In this document: piece by piece, positions 1 to 7,645 of the stretch
Layout of the letters: every line of letters starts with the position of its first letter
Position numbering within the stretch: position 1 is the first letter of the stretch
Assembly: GCA_021804825.1 (NCBI GenBank)
Contig: JAJZGX010000010.1
Coordinates: 1 to 40,774, forward strand
Length of the DNA: 40,774 bases
Direction of reading: 5' to 3'
Origin: Pseudomonadota bacterium
GTDB lineage: Bacteria > Pseudomonadota > Alphaproteobacteria > Rhizobiales > Beijerinckiaceae
Made by a program: the position numbers and the translations under genes
The notes under the pieces: model-generated
The model's input: the letters and a program-made list of their open reading frames with translations, nothing else
Told to the model about the DNA's origin: nothing
Database searches by the model: none

Positions 1-88
1 CGTGTAGGCAGATCACCGGCGCAGGCTCATTGCCGGGGCGCTCCAGCGCCGCGATGCCCGCTCGATGAATTTGCGCGAGGCCGCTCAT
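1..88 (-). CDS. Probable alpha/beta hydrolase, N-terminus only
   Basis: Only the first 29 codons lie in the window; the gene runs off the left edge. The start ATG shares ATGA with the stop of the upstream dehydrogenase gene, so it is translationally coupled and the last visible member of the operon. The readable protein begins MSGLAQIHRAG and reaches PAPVICLH just before the edge, which resembles the first core strand and the start of the HG oxyanion motif of alpha/beta hydrolases. A hydrolase would fit a catabolic operon with an oxygenase and a dehydrogenase, but so little is visible that the family is a guess. That an ORF starts here is well supported by the overlap; the function is not. 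Confidence 0.5.
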   Translation of the reverse strand, partial: MSGLAQIHRAGIAALERPGNEPAPVICLH

Positions 89-828
89 GTGAAGACAAAG
101 CCGTTGTTGACGGGCAGAACCTGCCCCGTCAGCGCCAGCGCCCCCTCGGTGAGCAGAAAGACCACAGTGGCGGCAATGTCTTCTGGTGTCTGCGGGCCGG
201 GCACGGCGCGGCCATCCTCGTAAAGGGCATGGCGGGCGCGCGGCACATAATCGGTCGCCTCATTGCGCAATATGCCCGGCGCAACCGCTGTAATGCCGAT
301 CAGGCGTGGCCCTAATTCACGCGCCATCGCCCGCGTCATGGCGATGATCGCGCCCTTGCTGGCAACATAAGCAAGCAGGCGCGGCGCGCCCCACAAGGCC
401 GTGTCGGAAGCGATGTTGACGATGCGCCCGCCCGCTTGCATCAGCGGCGACATGGCGCTGGTCATCAGCCACGTGCCGCGCACATTGACGCTTTGCACTT
501 GGTCCCAGAGATCAAGATCAATCTCTTCAAAGGCCTTGCCACCGACGTTGGTCGCCACCGCACCATTGTTGATCAGACCATGAATTTCGCCCTCATGGCG
601 CGCAACATCGTCGGCAAAATTCTTGATCGAGGTAGGATCGGCCAGATCCACCGCAACAAACCTTGCGCCATGACCATCGCCACGAAGCGCGGCCGCTACA
701 CCCTGCCCTTCTGGCAAGATGTCAGCGAGCACCAGATGGGCACCCGCTTTGGCGCAGGCTGCGGCCAGCACCGCGCCGACGCCGCGTGCCGCGCCGGTAA
801 TGACAACAGTGCGGCCCTGCAGGCTCAT
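85..828 (-). CDS. Short-chain dehydrogenase/reductase (SDR)
   Basis: A 247-residue classical SDR, expected to oxidise or reduce an alcohol/carbonyl using NAD(P). Seen: the Rossmann glycine motif TGAARGVG at residues 11-18, an NNGA variant of the NNAG motif at 87-90, Asn115, Ser141 in the active-site strand, and the YVASK catalytic motif with Tyr154 and Lys158. The length is normal for the family. An acidic residue, Asp36, at the end of the second strand suggests preference for NAD. The start overlaps the stop of the Rieske gene by ATGA, so the two are co-translated. In this operon it probably processes the product of the oxygenase, but neither substrate nor direction can be read from the sequence. 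Confidence 0.9.
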   Translation of the reverse strand: MSLQGRTVVITGAARGVGAVLAAACAKAGAHLVLADILPEGQGVAAALRGDGHGARFVAVDLADPTSIKNFADDVARHEGEIHGLINNGAVATNVGGKAFEEIDLDLWDQVQSVNVRGTWLMTSAMSPLMQAGGRIVNIASDTALWGAPRLLAYVASKGAIIAMTRAMARELGPRLIGITAVAPGILRNEATDYVPRARHALYEDGRAVPGPQTPEDIAATVVFLLTEGALALTGQVLPVNNGFVFT

Positions 829-1868
829 GCTTTTGAGCCTGTCTCAGTCTCGAAATCAATCTCGGCCTTGGCTTTGGTCAGCAGCAATTGCCGGAGTTTC
901 GAGACGCCAATATCGTGCTGATAGAGCATTTCGCGCGCCCTCGCGTCGTCATCCATCGCCTCCAGCATCTCGCGGTCCTGCTCCAGCACGTGCCAGTGGC
1001 GGGCTTCAAGTTTGGCGCGGTAAAGAAAGCGCCAGACATCGCGGGCCAGCCCCTCGACCTTGCGCATACGCCAGAAAAACACGCGGCAATGGGTTTCGTC
1101 CACTGGCGTCGTGAAGCCAATGATGCGGAACACGCCGCCCGGGCCAGCCGCAGCCGGATAGGGAATATCAAGGCGACAATAGGTGCTGGCGTCCGTCACC
1201 ACCATGTCTGTCCAATCGAAATTCTCGCCCGCCTGCGCGATGCGCGACACCAGAAAGCCATCGTTGCGCGTCTCGAGGCGCATCAAATCCTGCTTGGCGC
1301 CGAAGGCCAGCGTGAAACTATCGGCATGGAGGTAACAGCCGTGCATCGGATCAGCGAGATTATCGAGCGCATAGCGGTAATTGACGCGCCAAGGCGAGGT
1401 GCAAAGAAACGACGCCCATGCCGGGTCGAGAAATTCTGGCGGCGCTTCAAATGGCGGCGCCTCGGGAAGCGCCGGGCTTGGCATGTAGACGAAAACCGCC
1501 CCGCAGACTTCATGGGTCGTGAAGGCCTTCAAGGCTTTGCGCCCTTCCAGAGCGCATTCCGGCATGGCCGGCACGCGCTGGATCGTGCCCGTGCCATCAA
1601 CCACCACGCCATGATAGCGACAGGCGAGGTGGCCTTCATGCACTTCACCGCGCGACAGCGGTGCACCGCGATGCGGACAATAATCCTCCACGGCCTGCGC
1701 CTGGCCTGCGTCATTGCGCCAGAGCACCAGTTTCTGGCCGAGCAGCATGAGGCCCAGAGGCTGGCCCGACGCCAGTTGCGCGGTTGCGCAAGCCGCATAC
1801 CATTGGCCGCGCAGGCCCTGATTGATCCGGGCTTCAATGGCGGCGCGACGAGGGTTGAAGGGTTTCAT
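825..1868 (-). CDS. Rieske non-haem iron oxygenase, alpha subunit (vanillate O-demethylase-like)
   Basis: A 347-residue terminal oxygenase that would hydroxylate or O-demethylate an aromatic or related substrate using O2. The Rieske [2Fe-2S] ligands are visible as CPH at 64-66 and CRYH at 83-86. The mononuclear iron site is present as N170-x2-D173-x2-H176-x4-H181. Size and single-subunit layout match the vanillate demethylase/phenoxybenzoate dioxygenase group rather than the longer naphthalene-dioxygenase alphas. No reductase or ferredoxin gene lies in the window, so electrons must come from a partner encoded elsewhere or beyond the left edge. It sits 11 bp after the ABC permease gene and overlaps the SDR by ATGA. 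Fold and chemistry are confident; the substrate is unknown. Confidence 0.92.
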   Translation of the reverse strand: MKPFNPRRAAIEARINQGLRGQWYAACATAQLASGQPLGLMLLGQKLVLWRNDAGQAQAVEDYCPHRGAPLSRGEVHEGHLACRYHGVVVDGTGTIQRVPAMPECALEGRKALKAFTTHEVCGAVFVYMPSPALPEAPPFEAPPEFLDPAWASFLCTSPWRVNYRYALDNLADPMHGCYLHADSFTLAFGAKQDLMRLETRNDGFLVSRIAQAGENFDWTDMVVTDASTYCRLDIPYPAAAGPGGVFRIIGFTTPVDETHCRVFFWRMRKVEGLARDVWRFLYRAKLEARHWHVLEQDREMLEAMDDDARAREMLYQHDIGVSKLRQLLLTKAKAEIDFETETGSKA

Positions 1869-1879
1869 CGCAAACTCCC

Positions 1880-2707
1880 TTATGAATGCGCGATACGCGG
1901 AAGATAATGCAGGATACGCCGCTCCAGCGCCGCCACGGCACCATAAAGCCCGATGCCGAGCAGCGTCAGCAGAATGATGGCGTCAAACACCATGGCGGTA
2001 TCGGCCTGACCTTCGCCATAGGTGATGAGATAACCGAGGCCGGAATTGCCGCCGACCAATTCGCCAACCGTGACGCCAATCACGGCGAGCGTCGCGCCGA
2101 TGCGCAAGCCTGCGGTCAAGGAAGGCATGGAAGCCGGAAATTCCACCTTCCAAAATATCTGCGCACGGCGCATTGAAAAGGCGCGCGCCAGCCGAACCAG
2201 ATCGGGATCAACCGTTTTCATGGCTTGCAGCACATTGACGAGAATCGGGAAAAACACGATGAGCGCCGTCACCAGAACTTTCGGCAGGTCATTGTAGCCG
2301 AACCACATGATGAACAGCGGCGCGAAGGCAACCTTGGGGGCAATTTGCAAAGCCAGCAGGTAGGGGGCGAGCACGCGCTCGAACAGTGGCGACAGGCCCA
2401 GACCATAGCCGCAGGCCGCCCCGAACAGGCTGCCGAGCACAAAGCCCGCCAAAGCCGCCCATGCCGATGAGAAAATCTGCGTGAACAAGGCATCCTGCGC
2501 GATCATCACCGGTATTTCGACCATGCACTGGCTGAACGTCGGGATGATATAACGCGGGATGCCAAGCAAGGGTGGCACAAACTGCCATGCTGTCACGAAC
2601 AACACCGCAACCGCGATGATGGCGGCCCCATCCTGCAACCGCGCCGACTCGCAGCGTGGCGGCGACGATGACGTGGTTTCAGTGTGCTCGATCGCCTCCA
2701 GCGACAT
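1880..2707 (-). CDS. ABC transporter permease (SsuC/TauC type)
   Basis: A 275-residue inner-membrane protein with several hydrophobic helices, the first starting near residue 28 (IIAVAVLFVTAW). The cytoplasmic coupling loop of the EAA type is seen around residues 190-215 (FPASMPSLTAGLRIG), which contacts the ATPase. It belongs to the BPD_transp_1 family of the nitrate/sulfonate/taurine/thiamine-precursor importers. Only 3 bp separate its start from the stop of the binding-protein gene, so it is the third gene of a contiguous ATPase-binding protein-permease set. It probably works as a homodimer, as is usual in this group. The transported compound is inferred to be the substrate of the Rieske/SDR enzymes encoded downstream. 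Confidence 0.9.
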   Translation of the reverse strand: MSLEAIEHTETTSSSPPRCESARLQDGAAIIAVAVLFVTAWQFVPPLLGIPRYIIPTFSQCMVEIPVMIAQDALFTQIFSSAWAALAGFVLGSLFGAACGYGLGLSPLFERVLAPYLLALQIAPKVAFAPLFIMWFGYNDLPKVLVTALIVFFPILVNVLQAMKTVDPDLVRLARAFSMRRAQIFWKVEFPASMPSLTAGLRIGATLAVIGVTVGELVGGNSGLGYLITYGEGQADTAMVFDAIILLTLLGIGLYGAVAALERRILHYLPRIAHS

Positions 2708-2710
2708 GGC

Positions 2711-3703
2711 TCATCCGGCTTTGACGAATTGGTTGGTATAGACATCAGCAACGGGCACGGCTGCGCTCGCAATATGATGGCTGACATAAAAGGCATCAAC
2801 AGCAGCGAGGCGCCTGGGGTCAAACTGGCCGAGCACCTGCGGCGGGTTTGTCTTGTAAACCAGCGCGATATAGCGGCGCATGATGGTTTCAATCAACGCT
2901 TCCTGCCCTTTGTGCTGCACGACCGCAGCGCAATAGGCGGCGGCGGCGGCTTTGGGATCGGCGATAATGTCGCTCAGGCTCTTGAGCGTGGCACCCACAA
3001 AGGCGGCAACCACCTTGGGCTGTTTGGCGATGAGCGCGTCCGAAGCAATGATCGCCTGCGCCATGGCGGGAAAGGCCGCGTCGATCTCGAATGTCGTGAC
3101 CGGCACATGGGCGTTCTCGATAGCTACCGTCCATTCCGGCACCGCGCAAATGGCGTCGAGCGCACCCGAGATCATCAATTGCACGACGCCCGCCGGGCCG
3201 ACCGCCTCGATCGACGCGTCCTGCTTGCTCAGGCCCACGCTCGCCATGACCCCTTGCAGGGTATAAAACGATGTATCGGCGAAGGAGATGACCCCGATCT
3301 TCTTGCCTTTGAGATCTGCAAAACTCTTGATGCCGGACGCCTTGCGCACGACGATCTGATTCAGGGCCTGCCCGCCGAGCAGCGCCACGCCGCGAATTTT
3401 CAAGCCGTTGGGGCGCACGATCAGCGCGGTATCGCCAATGCCCCCGCCGAGATCGGCATTGCCGACCGCAACCTGTTTGGCGACATCTGCCCCGCCCTTG
3501 CCGATGAGAAAGCTCACATCAAGCCCGGCGGCAGAGTAATAACCCTTGGATTTTGCCAATTGAAACGGCGCAAAGGCCGGCAGAAAGTCCGGTGCGGGAA
3601 AGAGATATTTGAGCGGTGTGATGGTCGCGGCGCGGGCTGTCAGGGTTGCGGCGCTCATGGCTGCGCCCATGACAAGCGCCTGGCGTCTGGAAACAGTGAT
3701 CAT
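2711..3703 (-). CDS. ABC transporter substrate-binding protein (NMT1/SsuA-like)
   Basis: A 330-residue periplasmic binding protein. The start is set at MITVSRRQAL because an AGGGGAG ribosome-binding site lies just upstream and a signal peptide follows directly; longer in-frame starts lack this. The leader has an SRR pair, a short hydrophobic stretch and an ARA-A cleavage site near residue 25, resembling a Tat-like or Sec leader. The mature protein begins with the FLPAFAPFQLAKSKGYY pattern typical of NMT1/THI5-like binding proteins, followed by KGGADVAKQVAVGNADLG. Such proteins bind sulfonates, nitrate, thiamine precursors or aromatic acids, so specificity cannot be predicted from family alone. 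It lies 10 bp after the ATPase gene. Confidence 0.9.
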   Translation of the reverse strand: MITVSRRQALVMGAAMSAATLTARAATITPLKYLFPAPDFLPAFAPFQLAKSKGYYSAAGLDVSFLIGKGGADVAKQVAVGNADLGGGIGDTALIVRPNGLKIRGVALLGGQALNQIVVRKASGIKSFADLKGKKIGVISFADTSFYTLQGVMASVGLSKQDASIEAVGPAGVVQLMISGALDAICAVPEWTVAIENAHVPVTTFEIDAAFPAMAQAIIASDALIAKQPKVVAAFVGATLKSLSDIIADPKAAAAAYCAAVVQHKGQEALIETIMRRYIALVYKTNPPQVLGQFDPRRLAAVDAFYVSHHIASAAVPVADVYTNQFVKAG

Positions 3704-3713
3704 GTTGGCTCCC

Positions 3714-4496
3714 CTATGCGACAAGTTCGTCATCATGTTGCAAGTGCTCGAATAAATGGTCAAACAGACTGCCAAAACGCGGATCGCGGCTGCGCGCCAG
3801 CGGATCGTCGCGATGTGGCAGATCAATGGTCAGGGTCTCGATTATCCGCCCCGGCCGCGGCGACATCACCAGCACCCGATCGGCCATGGCAATGGCCTCG
3901 CCGACGTCATGGGTGATCAGCAGCGCGGTGACGCCAGCATCGGCGATGGTTGCAGCGAAACTGCGCCGCAACGTGAGTTTGGTCTGGGCATCGAGCGCCG
4001 AAAACGGCTCATCCAGCAGGATGATGCCGGGATCGACCGCCAAGGTGCGAGCCAGCGCGGCCCGCTGACGCATTCCGCCGGAAAGCTGATGCGGCCAGGC
4101 CTGCGCAAAATCCGTCAAGCGGGCGCGCTGCAATTCACGCTGGACACGCGCCTGCTTTTCGTCCACGGGCAGATCACCGGCCTCCAGCCCAAAGGCAATG
4201 TTGCCGGCAAGGTTGCGCCAAGGCAGCAGCAGATCCTTTTGCAGCATGAAGGCGACACGCGGATTGGGGCCGCGCACTTTTTGTCCCTCGACCAGCACAA
4301 GGCCGGAGGTGGGCTGATCAAGCCCGGCAGCAAGGCCGAGCAGCGTGCTCTTGCCGCAGCCCGATGGCCCGAGCACGGCAACGAACTCGCCTCTTTCGAG
4401 GCTGAAACTCAACCCTTCAATCGCCGTCACGGCGCCACCCTTGCCATGGGCGGCAAATCTGCGGCTGACGGCGCGAAATTCGAGTTCAGTGGCCAT
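3714..4496 (-). CDS. ABC transporter ATP-binding protein (SsuB/TauB type)
   Basis: A 260-residue ATPase energising the importer encoded downstream. All motifs are intact: Walker A GPSGCGKST at 43-51, Q-loop Gln86, signature LSGGMRQR from 138, Walker B IILLDE at 158-163, D-loop SALD and switch His196 in ITHD. The QKDLLLPWRN stretch after the Q-loop is characteristic of the sulfonate/taurine/nitrate group. An ATG 9 bp upstream is an alternative start. The chosen start lies inside the end of the small HTH-like gene, an 11-bp overlap that indicates translational coupling. Role is certain as a class; substrate unknown. Confidence 0.92.
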   Translation of the reverse strand: MATELEFRAVSRRFAAHGKGGAVTAIEGLSFSLERGEFVAVLGPSGCGKSTLLGLAAGLDQPTSGLVLVEGQKVRGPNPRVAFMLQKDLLLPWRNLAGNIAFGLEAGDLPVDEKQARVQRELQRARLTDFAQAWPHQLSGGMRQRAALARTLAVDPGIILLDEPFSALDAQTKLTLRRSFAATIADAGVTALLITHDVGEAIAMADRVLVMSPRPGRIIETLTIDLPHRDDPLARSRDPRFGSLFDHLFEHLQHDDELVA

Positions 4497-4740
4497 GCTT
4501 CCCATCCAGTGCGGCATTGATGGCAGCGATTTCTGCCGTAAAACTTGCAAGGGTCCAAGGATGGCCGGGCTGCCCCGGCGCAGCGACGCCGCGGGCGTTC
4601 AACTGCGCGACGACCTCATTGAAATCCGTCAACTTCTGGGCGAAGATCGCCTCCAGCGCATCGGCCAGCGCCTGTTCGGCCTCGGTCAAGGCGCGGGCCC
4701 GCGACTGATGCGCCAGCGCAGCATAATCCACAGCAGTCAT
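4486..4740 (-). CDS. Small recombinase-type HTH-like protein of the catabolic operon
   Basis: An 84-residue acidic/helical protein. The C-terminal half (LNARGV, then WTLASFTAEIAAI) resembles the helix-turn-helix end of serine recombinases, where LN..G and WT..S motifs precede the recognition helix, but there is no catalytic recombinase domain. Small proteins of this kind are, from memory, found beside Rieske oxygenase and cupin genes; whether they bind DNA is not known to me. Its start overlaps the stop of the cupin gene by ATGA and its end overlaps the ATPase start, so it is firmly embedded in the operon. The ORF is convincing; the function is inference. Confidence 0.72.
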   Translation of the reverse strand: MTAVDYAALAHQSRARALTEAEQALADALEAIFAQKLTDFNEVVAQLNARGVAAPGQPGHPWTLASFTAEIAAINAALDGKHGH

Positions 4741-5699
4741 GACCTTGCCGCCGCAAATCGCACCGTCTCGGCGCTTTGCTCGCCAACGACCCGCCAGATG
4801 GTGGCTGGCGCGACACTGTTGTTGGCAAACCAGCGCGGGCGCCCCGCCGGGGTCATCACCAGATCACGCGGGCCAAGCTCGGCTTCGGCAAGGCTGCCGT
4901 CGTCGGCGATCCAGCCGATGGTGAGTTCGCCTTCCAGCACCAGAAACGCCTCCTCGACAGCGCGTTGATATGGCTTGACGCGCACGCGCGGCGGCACGCC
5001 CAGCATATCCTTGCGACAGGTGTCGGACTCGATCCCGCCCGGCCCGACATAAATTTTTGTGGCAATGCCGGCCTCGTCAAAATGTGCCAGCTGGTCGGTG
5101 GCGCGGATGACATGGCGCGCCATGAGTCTTTGCAGCGGATGGCTCGAGGCGGGGTCAAAAGCCAGGGTCTTGCCGGGCGCCGCACCAAAACGCCGCGCGA
5201 GCTCGGGATCGGTGTTTTTGGGATGGTAGAGATAGCGTGGGGGCAGCGGTTTGCCGACATCGACGCTGATCGACATCAGCACCGGTTCAATGCCGTCGTT
5301 GCGAAAGCCATGGCCAATGTCACGCGCATTAAGAATCATGTCTTTGGGGCCGAGGCGGACTTCCACGACTTCGCCGTCCGTTTCCCAGCCGACCGTGAGC
5401 ACGCCATTCAAGACAAGAAAGGATTCCTCGATCTCGTGGGCGTGGCAGGCAGCGTATTTGCCGACGTGCTTGTAAATCAGGCTGAGGGTGAAATGTTCGG
5501 GCTTCAAGGTCGCCGGATCGCCCACCTTGGGTGAACCGCCCGCGCCGATATAACGCATTTGCGCACGTTCGAGATCCGCAAAACCGCTGTTGCTGGGAAA
5601 GGCGTTCCAATCGAACTGCTTTTCGACATGCCGTCCGATATGCTGCTTGAGTTCGGCACCCAAGGCGGCGCTGGATTGGCGTGGTCTGATGAAATTCAT
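4737..5699 (-). CDS. Double-domain cupin protein
   Basis: A bicupin of 320 residues and the first gene of the operon. The start at MNFIRPRQ is preferred over an ATG 6 bp upstream because GGGAG lies 7 nt before it. The N-terminal cupin has the full metal motif G-x5-H-x-H-x3-E-x6-G (His86, His88, Glu92 with this start, in GKYAACHAHEIEESFLVLNG). The C-terminal cupin keeps the strand pattern (VEEAFLVLEGELTIGW near 250-265) but lacks the His-x-His pair, so it probably does not bind metal. Similar architecture occurs in gentisate 1,2-dioxygenase-like and dimethylsulfoniopropionate-related cupins, so a ring-cleaving, isomerase or sensing role is possible. Position suggests a role in the same degradation route. 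Confidence 0.8.
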   Translation of the reverse strand: MNFIRPRQSSAALGAELKQHIGRHVEKQFDWNAFPSNSGFADLERAQMRYIGAGGSPKVGDPATLKPEHFTLSLIYKHVGKYAACHAHEIEESFLVLNGVLTVGWETDGEVVEVRLGPKDMILNARDIGHGFRNDGIEPVLMSISVDVGKPLPPRYLYHPKNTDPELARRFGAAPGKTLAFDPASSHPLQRLMARHVIRATDQLAHFDEAGIATKIYVGPGGIESDTCRKDMLGVPPRVRVKPYQRAVEEAFLVLEGELTIGWIADDGSLAEAELGPRDLVMTPAGRPRWFANNSVAPATIWRVVGEQSAETVRFAAARS

Positions 5700-5766
5700 C
5701 GACATGCTCCCGGTATGAGCCTTCGTTCAAAAGCTAGACTGGCGTTGCAAAGGGGGGCATAGTCAA

Positions 5767-5780
5767 TTTTACAGGTAAAA
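5767..5780. promoter_or_regulatory. Candidate IclR operator (6-2-6 perfect inverted repeat)
   Basis: The 90-bp gap between the cupin operon and the divergent iclR-type gene contains TTTTAC-AG-GTAAAA, a perfect inverted repeat ending 15 bp before the regulator's ATG. IclR-family proteins bind short palindromes in such divergent gaps, so this is the obvious operator candidate for autoregulation and operon control. The match to any specific IclR consensus was not tested. Confidence 0.45.
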
Positions 5781-5795
5781 CGCAAGCGAGCGACC

Positions 5796-6563
5796 ATGAA
5801 TGCTGATCGCTATATCGTGCCGGGTTTGGAGCGCGGTCTGCGGATATTGCAGGCCTTCACGCCGCGCCGCCGTGCCTTGACGCCCAGCGAAATGGCGGAG
5901 GTGGCGGGGGTTAGCCGCTCGGCCATTTTCCGCATTGCTTATACCTTGGAGCAATTGGGCTTTCTGGTGCATGACCGCATCCATGGCACCTATGTGCTTG
6001 GCCCGGCGCTGCTGCAGCTTGGTTTCAGCGACGCCGAAACCCGGCGCCTGGTGACATTGGCAACGCCACATCTCGAAGCTCTGCGGGATGCCACAGGCTG
6101 GTCTGCCCACCTCGGTGTGCGTGAGGGCCGCGATGTGCTTTATCTGTTGCGGCTGCCGGCATCGGGCTCGAAGGTCGGGATTGTGCATGTCGGGAGCCGG
6201 TTGCCGGCCCATGCCACCACCATGGGCAGGATGCTGCTCGCCCAACTTGGCGCCGAGGCCATAGCATCGCTCTACCGGCAGACGGATTTGGCGGTGCTGG
6301 ATCTTGCCATTCCGGTCACGCTTGCCGCCGTGCAGGCACAGGCGGACGCCGATCGCCGGCGCGGCCATGTGGCGCGGACCGGCGGGTTTGAGAGCCATAT
6401 TGCCAGTATTGCGGCGCCGATTGTCGGCCATAGGGCGGATTTTCAAGCCGCCATCAATATTTCAGTGGCCATCACCCCGGCTTCAGGGGCGGCCATCACG
6501 TCTGCTTTGATTGATCTGGTGCTGGCGGCCAGCGCCGCCATCACGGCATCAGCGCAAGCTTAG
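5796..6563 (+). CDS. IclR-family transcriptional regulator
   Basis: A 255-residue regulator transcribed divergently from the Rieske/ABC operon. Residues about 8-70 form the winged helix-turn-helix ([14 protein letters not shown], then [30 protein letters not shown]). The rest is the IclR effector-binding domain, including the [10 protein letters not shown] segment near 145. Members usually sense aromatic acids or related intermediates and repress or activate an adjacent catabolic operon, as with PcaR/PobR types. The C-terminus ([26 protein letters not shown]) is alanine-rich. Its stop TAG overlaps the ctrA stop on the other strand within TTAG, leaving no room for a separate terminator. Effector unknown. 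Confidence 0.92.
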   Translation: MNADRYIVPGLERGLRILQAFTPRRRALTPSEMAEVAGVSRSAIFRIAYTLEQLGFLVHDRIHGTYVLGPALLQLGFSDAETRRLVTLATPHLEALRDATGWSAHLGVREGRDVLYLLRLPASGSKVGIVHVGSRLPAHATTMGRMLLAQLGAEAIASLYRQTDLAVLDLAIPVTLAAVQAQADADRRRGHVARTGGFESHIASIAAPIVGHRADFQAAINISVAITPASGAAITSALIDLVLAASAAITASAQA

Positions 6564-7261
6564 GCGGGGATGCGCTCATCGGCTTCGCCCGGTTCACGCA
6601 GCACATAGCCGCGGCCCCAGACTGTCTCGACATAATTGCGCCCCTGCGAGGCATTGGCCAGCTTCTTGCGCAACTTGCAGATGAACACGTCGATGATCTT
6701 GAGTTCGGGCTCGTCCATGCCGCCGTAAAGGTGGTTGAGGAACATTTCCTTGGTGAGCGTCGTGCCCTTGCGCAGCGACAGCAACTCCAGCATCTGGTAT
6801 TCCTTGCCGGTCAGATGCACGCGCGAACCCGAGACTTCGACGGTTTTCTGGTCGAGATTGACGATGAGATCGCCGGTCGCGATGACCGATTGCGCATGGC
6901 CCTTGGAGCGGCGCACGATGGCGTGGATGCGCGCCACCAGTTCATCCTTGTGGAAGGGCTTGGTGAGATAATCATCGGCTCCAAAGCCGAGGCCCTTGAC
7001 CTTGTCTTCCGTGCCCGCAAGACCCGAAAGGATCAGGATGGGTGTCTTGACCTTGGCCACGCGCAGGGTGCGCAGCACTTCGTAACCCGACATGTCCGGC
7101 AGGTTAAGATCGAGCAGGATGATGTCATAATCATAAAGCTTGCCAAGATCGACGCCTTCTTCACCCAGATCGGTGGCATAGACGTTAAAATTCTCGGATT
7201 TCAGCATCAATTCGATGCTTTGAGCCGTAGCGCGGTCATCCTCAATCAATAAAACCCGCAT
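6560..7261 (-). CDS. ctrA: Cell cycle response regulator CtrA
   Basis: A 233-residue OmpR-type response regulator, the alphaproteobacterial master regulator of cell cycle, flagellar and envelope genes. The receiver domain (1-120) has Glu7/Asp8/Asp9, phospho-acceptor Asp51 and Lys103; the winged-helix DNA-binding domain (about 125-225) contains the highly conserved [30 protein letters not shown] segment and [14 protein letters not shown] recognition helix typical of CtrA. A long unassigned region with several TTAA half-sites lies upstream. The C-terminus is the usual short hydrophilic tail rather than the AA degradation signal known in Caulobacter, ending IPA. The gene ends by overlapping the IclR gene on the opposite strand. 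Confidence 0.97.
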   Translation of the reverse strand: MRVLLIEDDRATAQSIELMLKSENFNVYATDLGEEGVDLGKLYDYDIILLDLNLPDMSGYEVLRTLRVAKVKTPILILSGLAGTEDKVKGLGFGADDYLTKPFHKDELVARIHAIVRRSKGHAQSVIATGDLIVNLDQKTVEVSGSRVHLTGKEYQMLELLSLRKGTTLTKEMFLNHLYGGMDEPELKIIDVFICKLRKKLANASQGRNYVETVWGRGYVLREPGEADERIPA

Positions 7262-7645
7262 GTCAGGTCCCCACCATGTCCCGCAGCTGTCAAACCCTGC
7301 ATTCCTAACCCTGCTAACGCAGCGTCAGTCCAAAGCCCAACGTGAAGTTGGTTAATCGTCAACGTTAACGCTACGATGAATTGGTTAATAAATTATCATC
7401 GCGATGCGCTACGCCGCGAAATTCATCAACCACGCCACTGCCAAACCGACCTTGGAAAAACCACGCACTCTGGCTGACTTCACGTCGGCCGACGCCGTCA
7501 TCGCAACTGATTCGGCCTAAGCAATAGCGTTTTGCGGGCTGGTAAGGAAGATGCAACTTTGATGCGTCATAGATTTATCTGCGGATGGCGTTTCGGGGGT
7601 CCATCAAGGTGCGCCGCTGCATCCAGTTTTGAGGAGTTTGCGTAT
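7262..7645. promoter_or_regulatory. ctrA-fliJ divergent intergenic region with TTAA half-sites
   Basis: 384 bp with no convincing gene, expected to hold the divergent promoters. TTAA half-sites lie at 7352, 7365 (within GTTAAC) and 7385, but spacing between the first two is 9, not the 7 of a canonical CtrA site. A GATTC at 7509-7513 fits the CcrM methylation motif GANTC, which controls ctrA in Caulobacter. A small CCAAC/GTTGG hairpin lies at 7337-7351. Autoregulation by CtrA and methylation control are inference from known biology; only the motifs are seen. Confidence 0.4.

Noticed and set aside
3704-3826. Longer start of the substrate-binding protein
   Set aside because: The extension overlaps the ATPase gene, lacks a ribosome-binding site and would bury the signal peptide.
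7351-7368. Canonical CtrA site upstream of ctrA
   Set aside because: The two TTAA half-sites are 9 bp apart instead of 7; reported only as half-sites.
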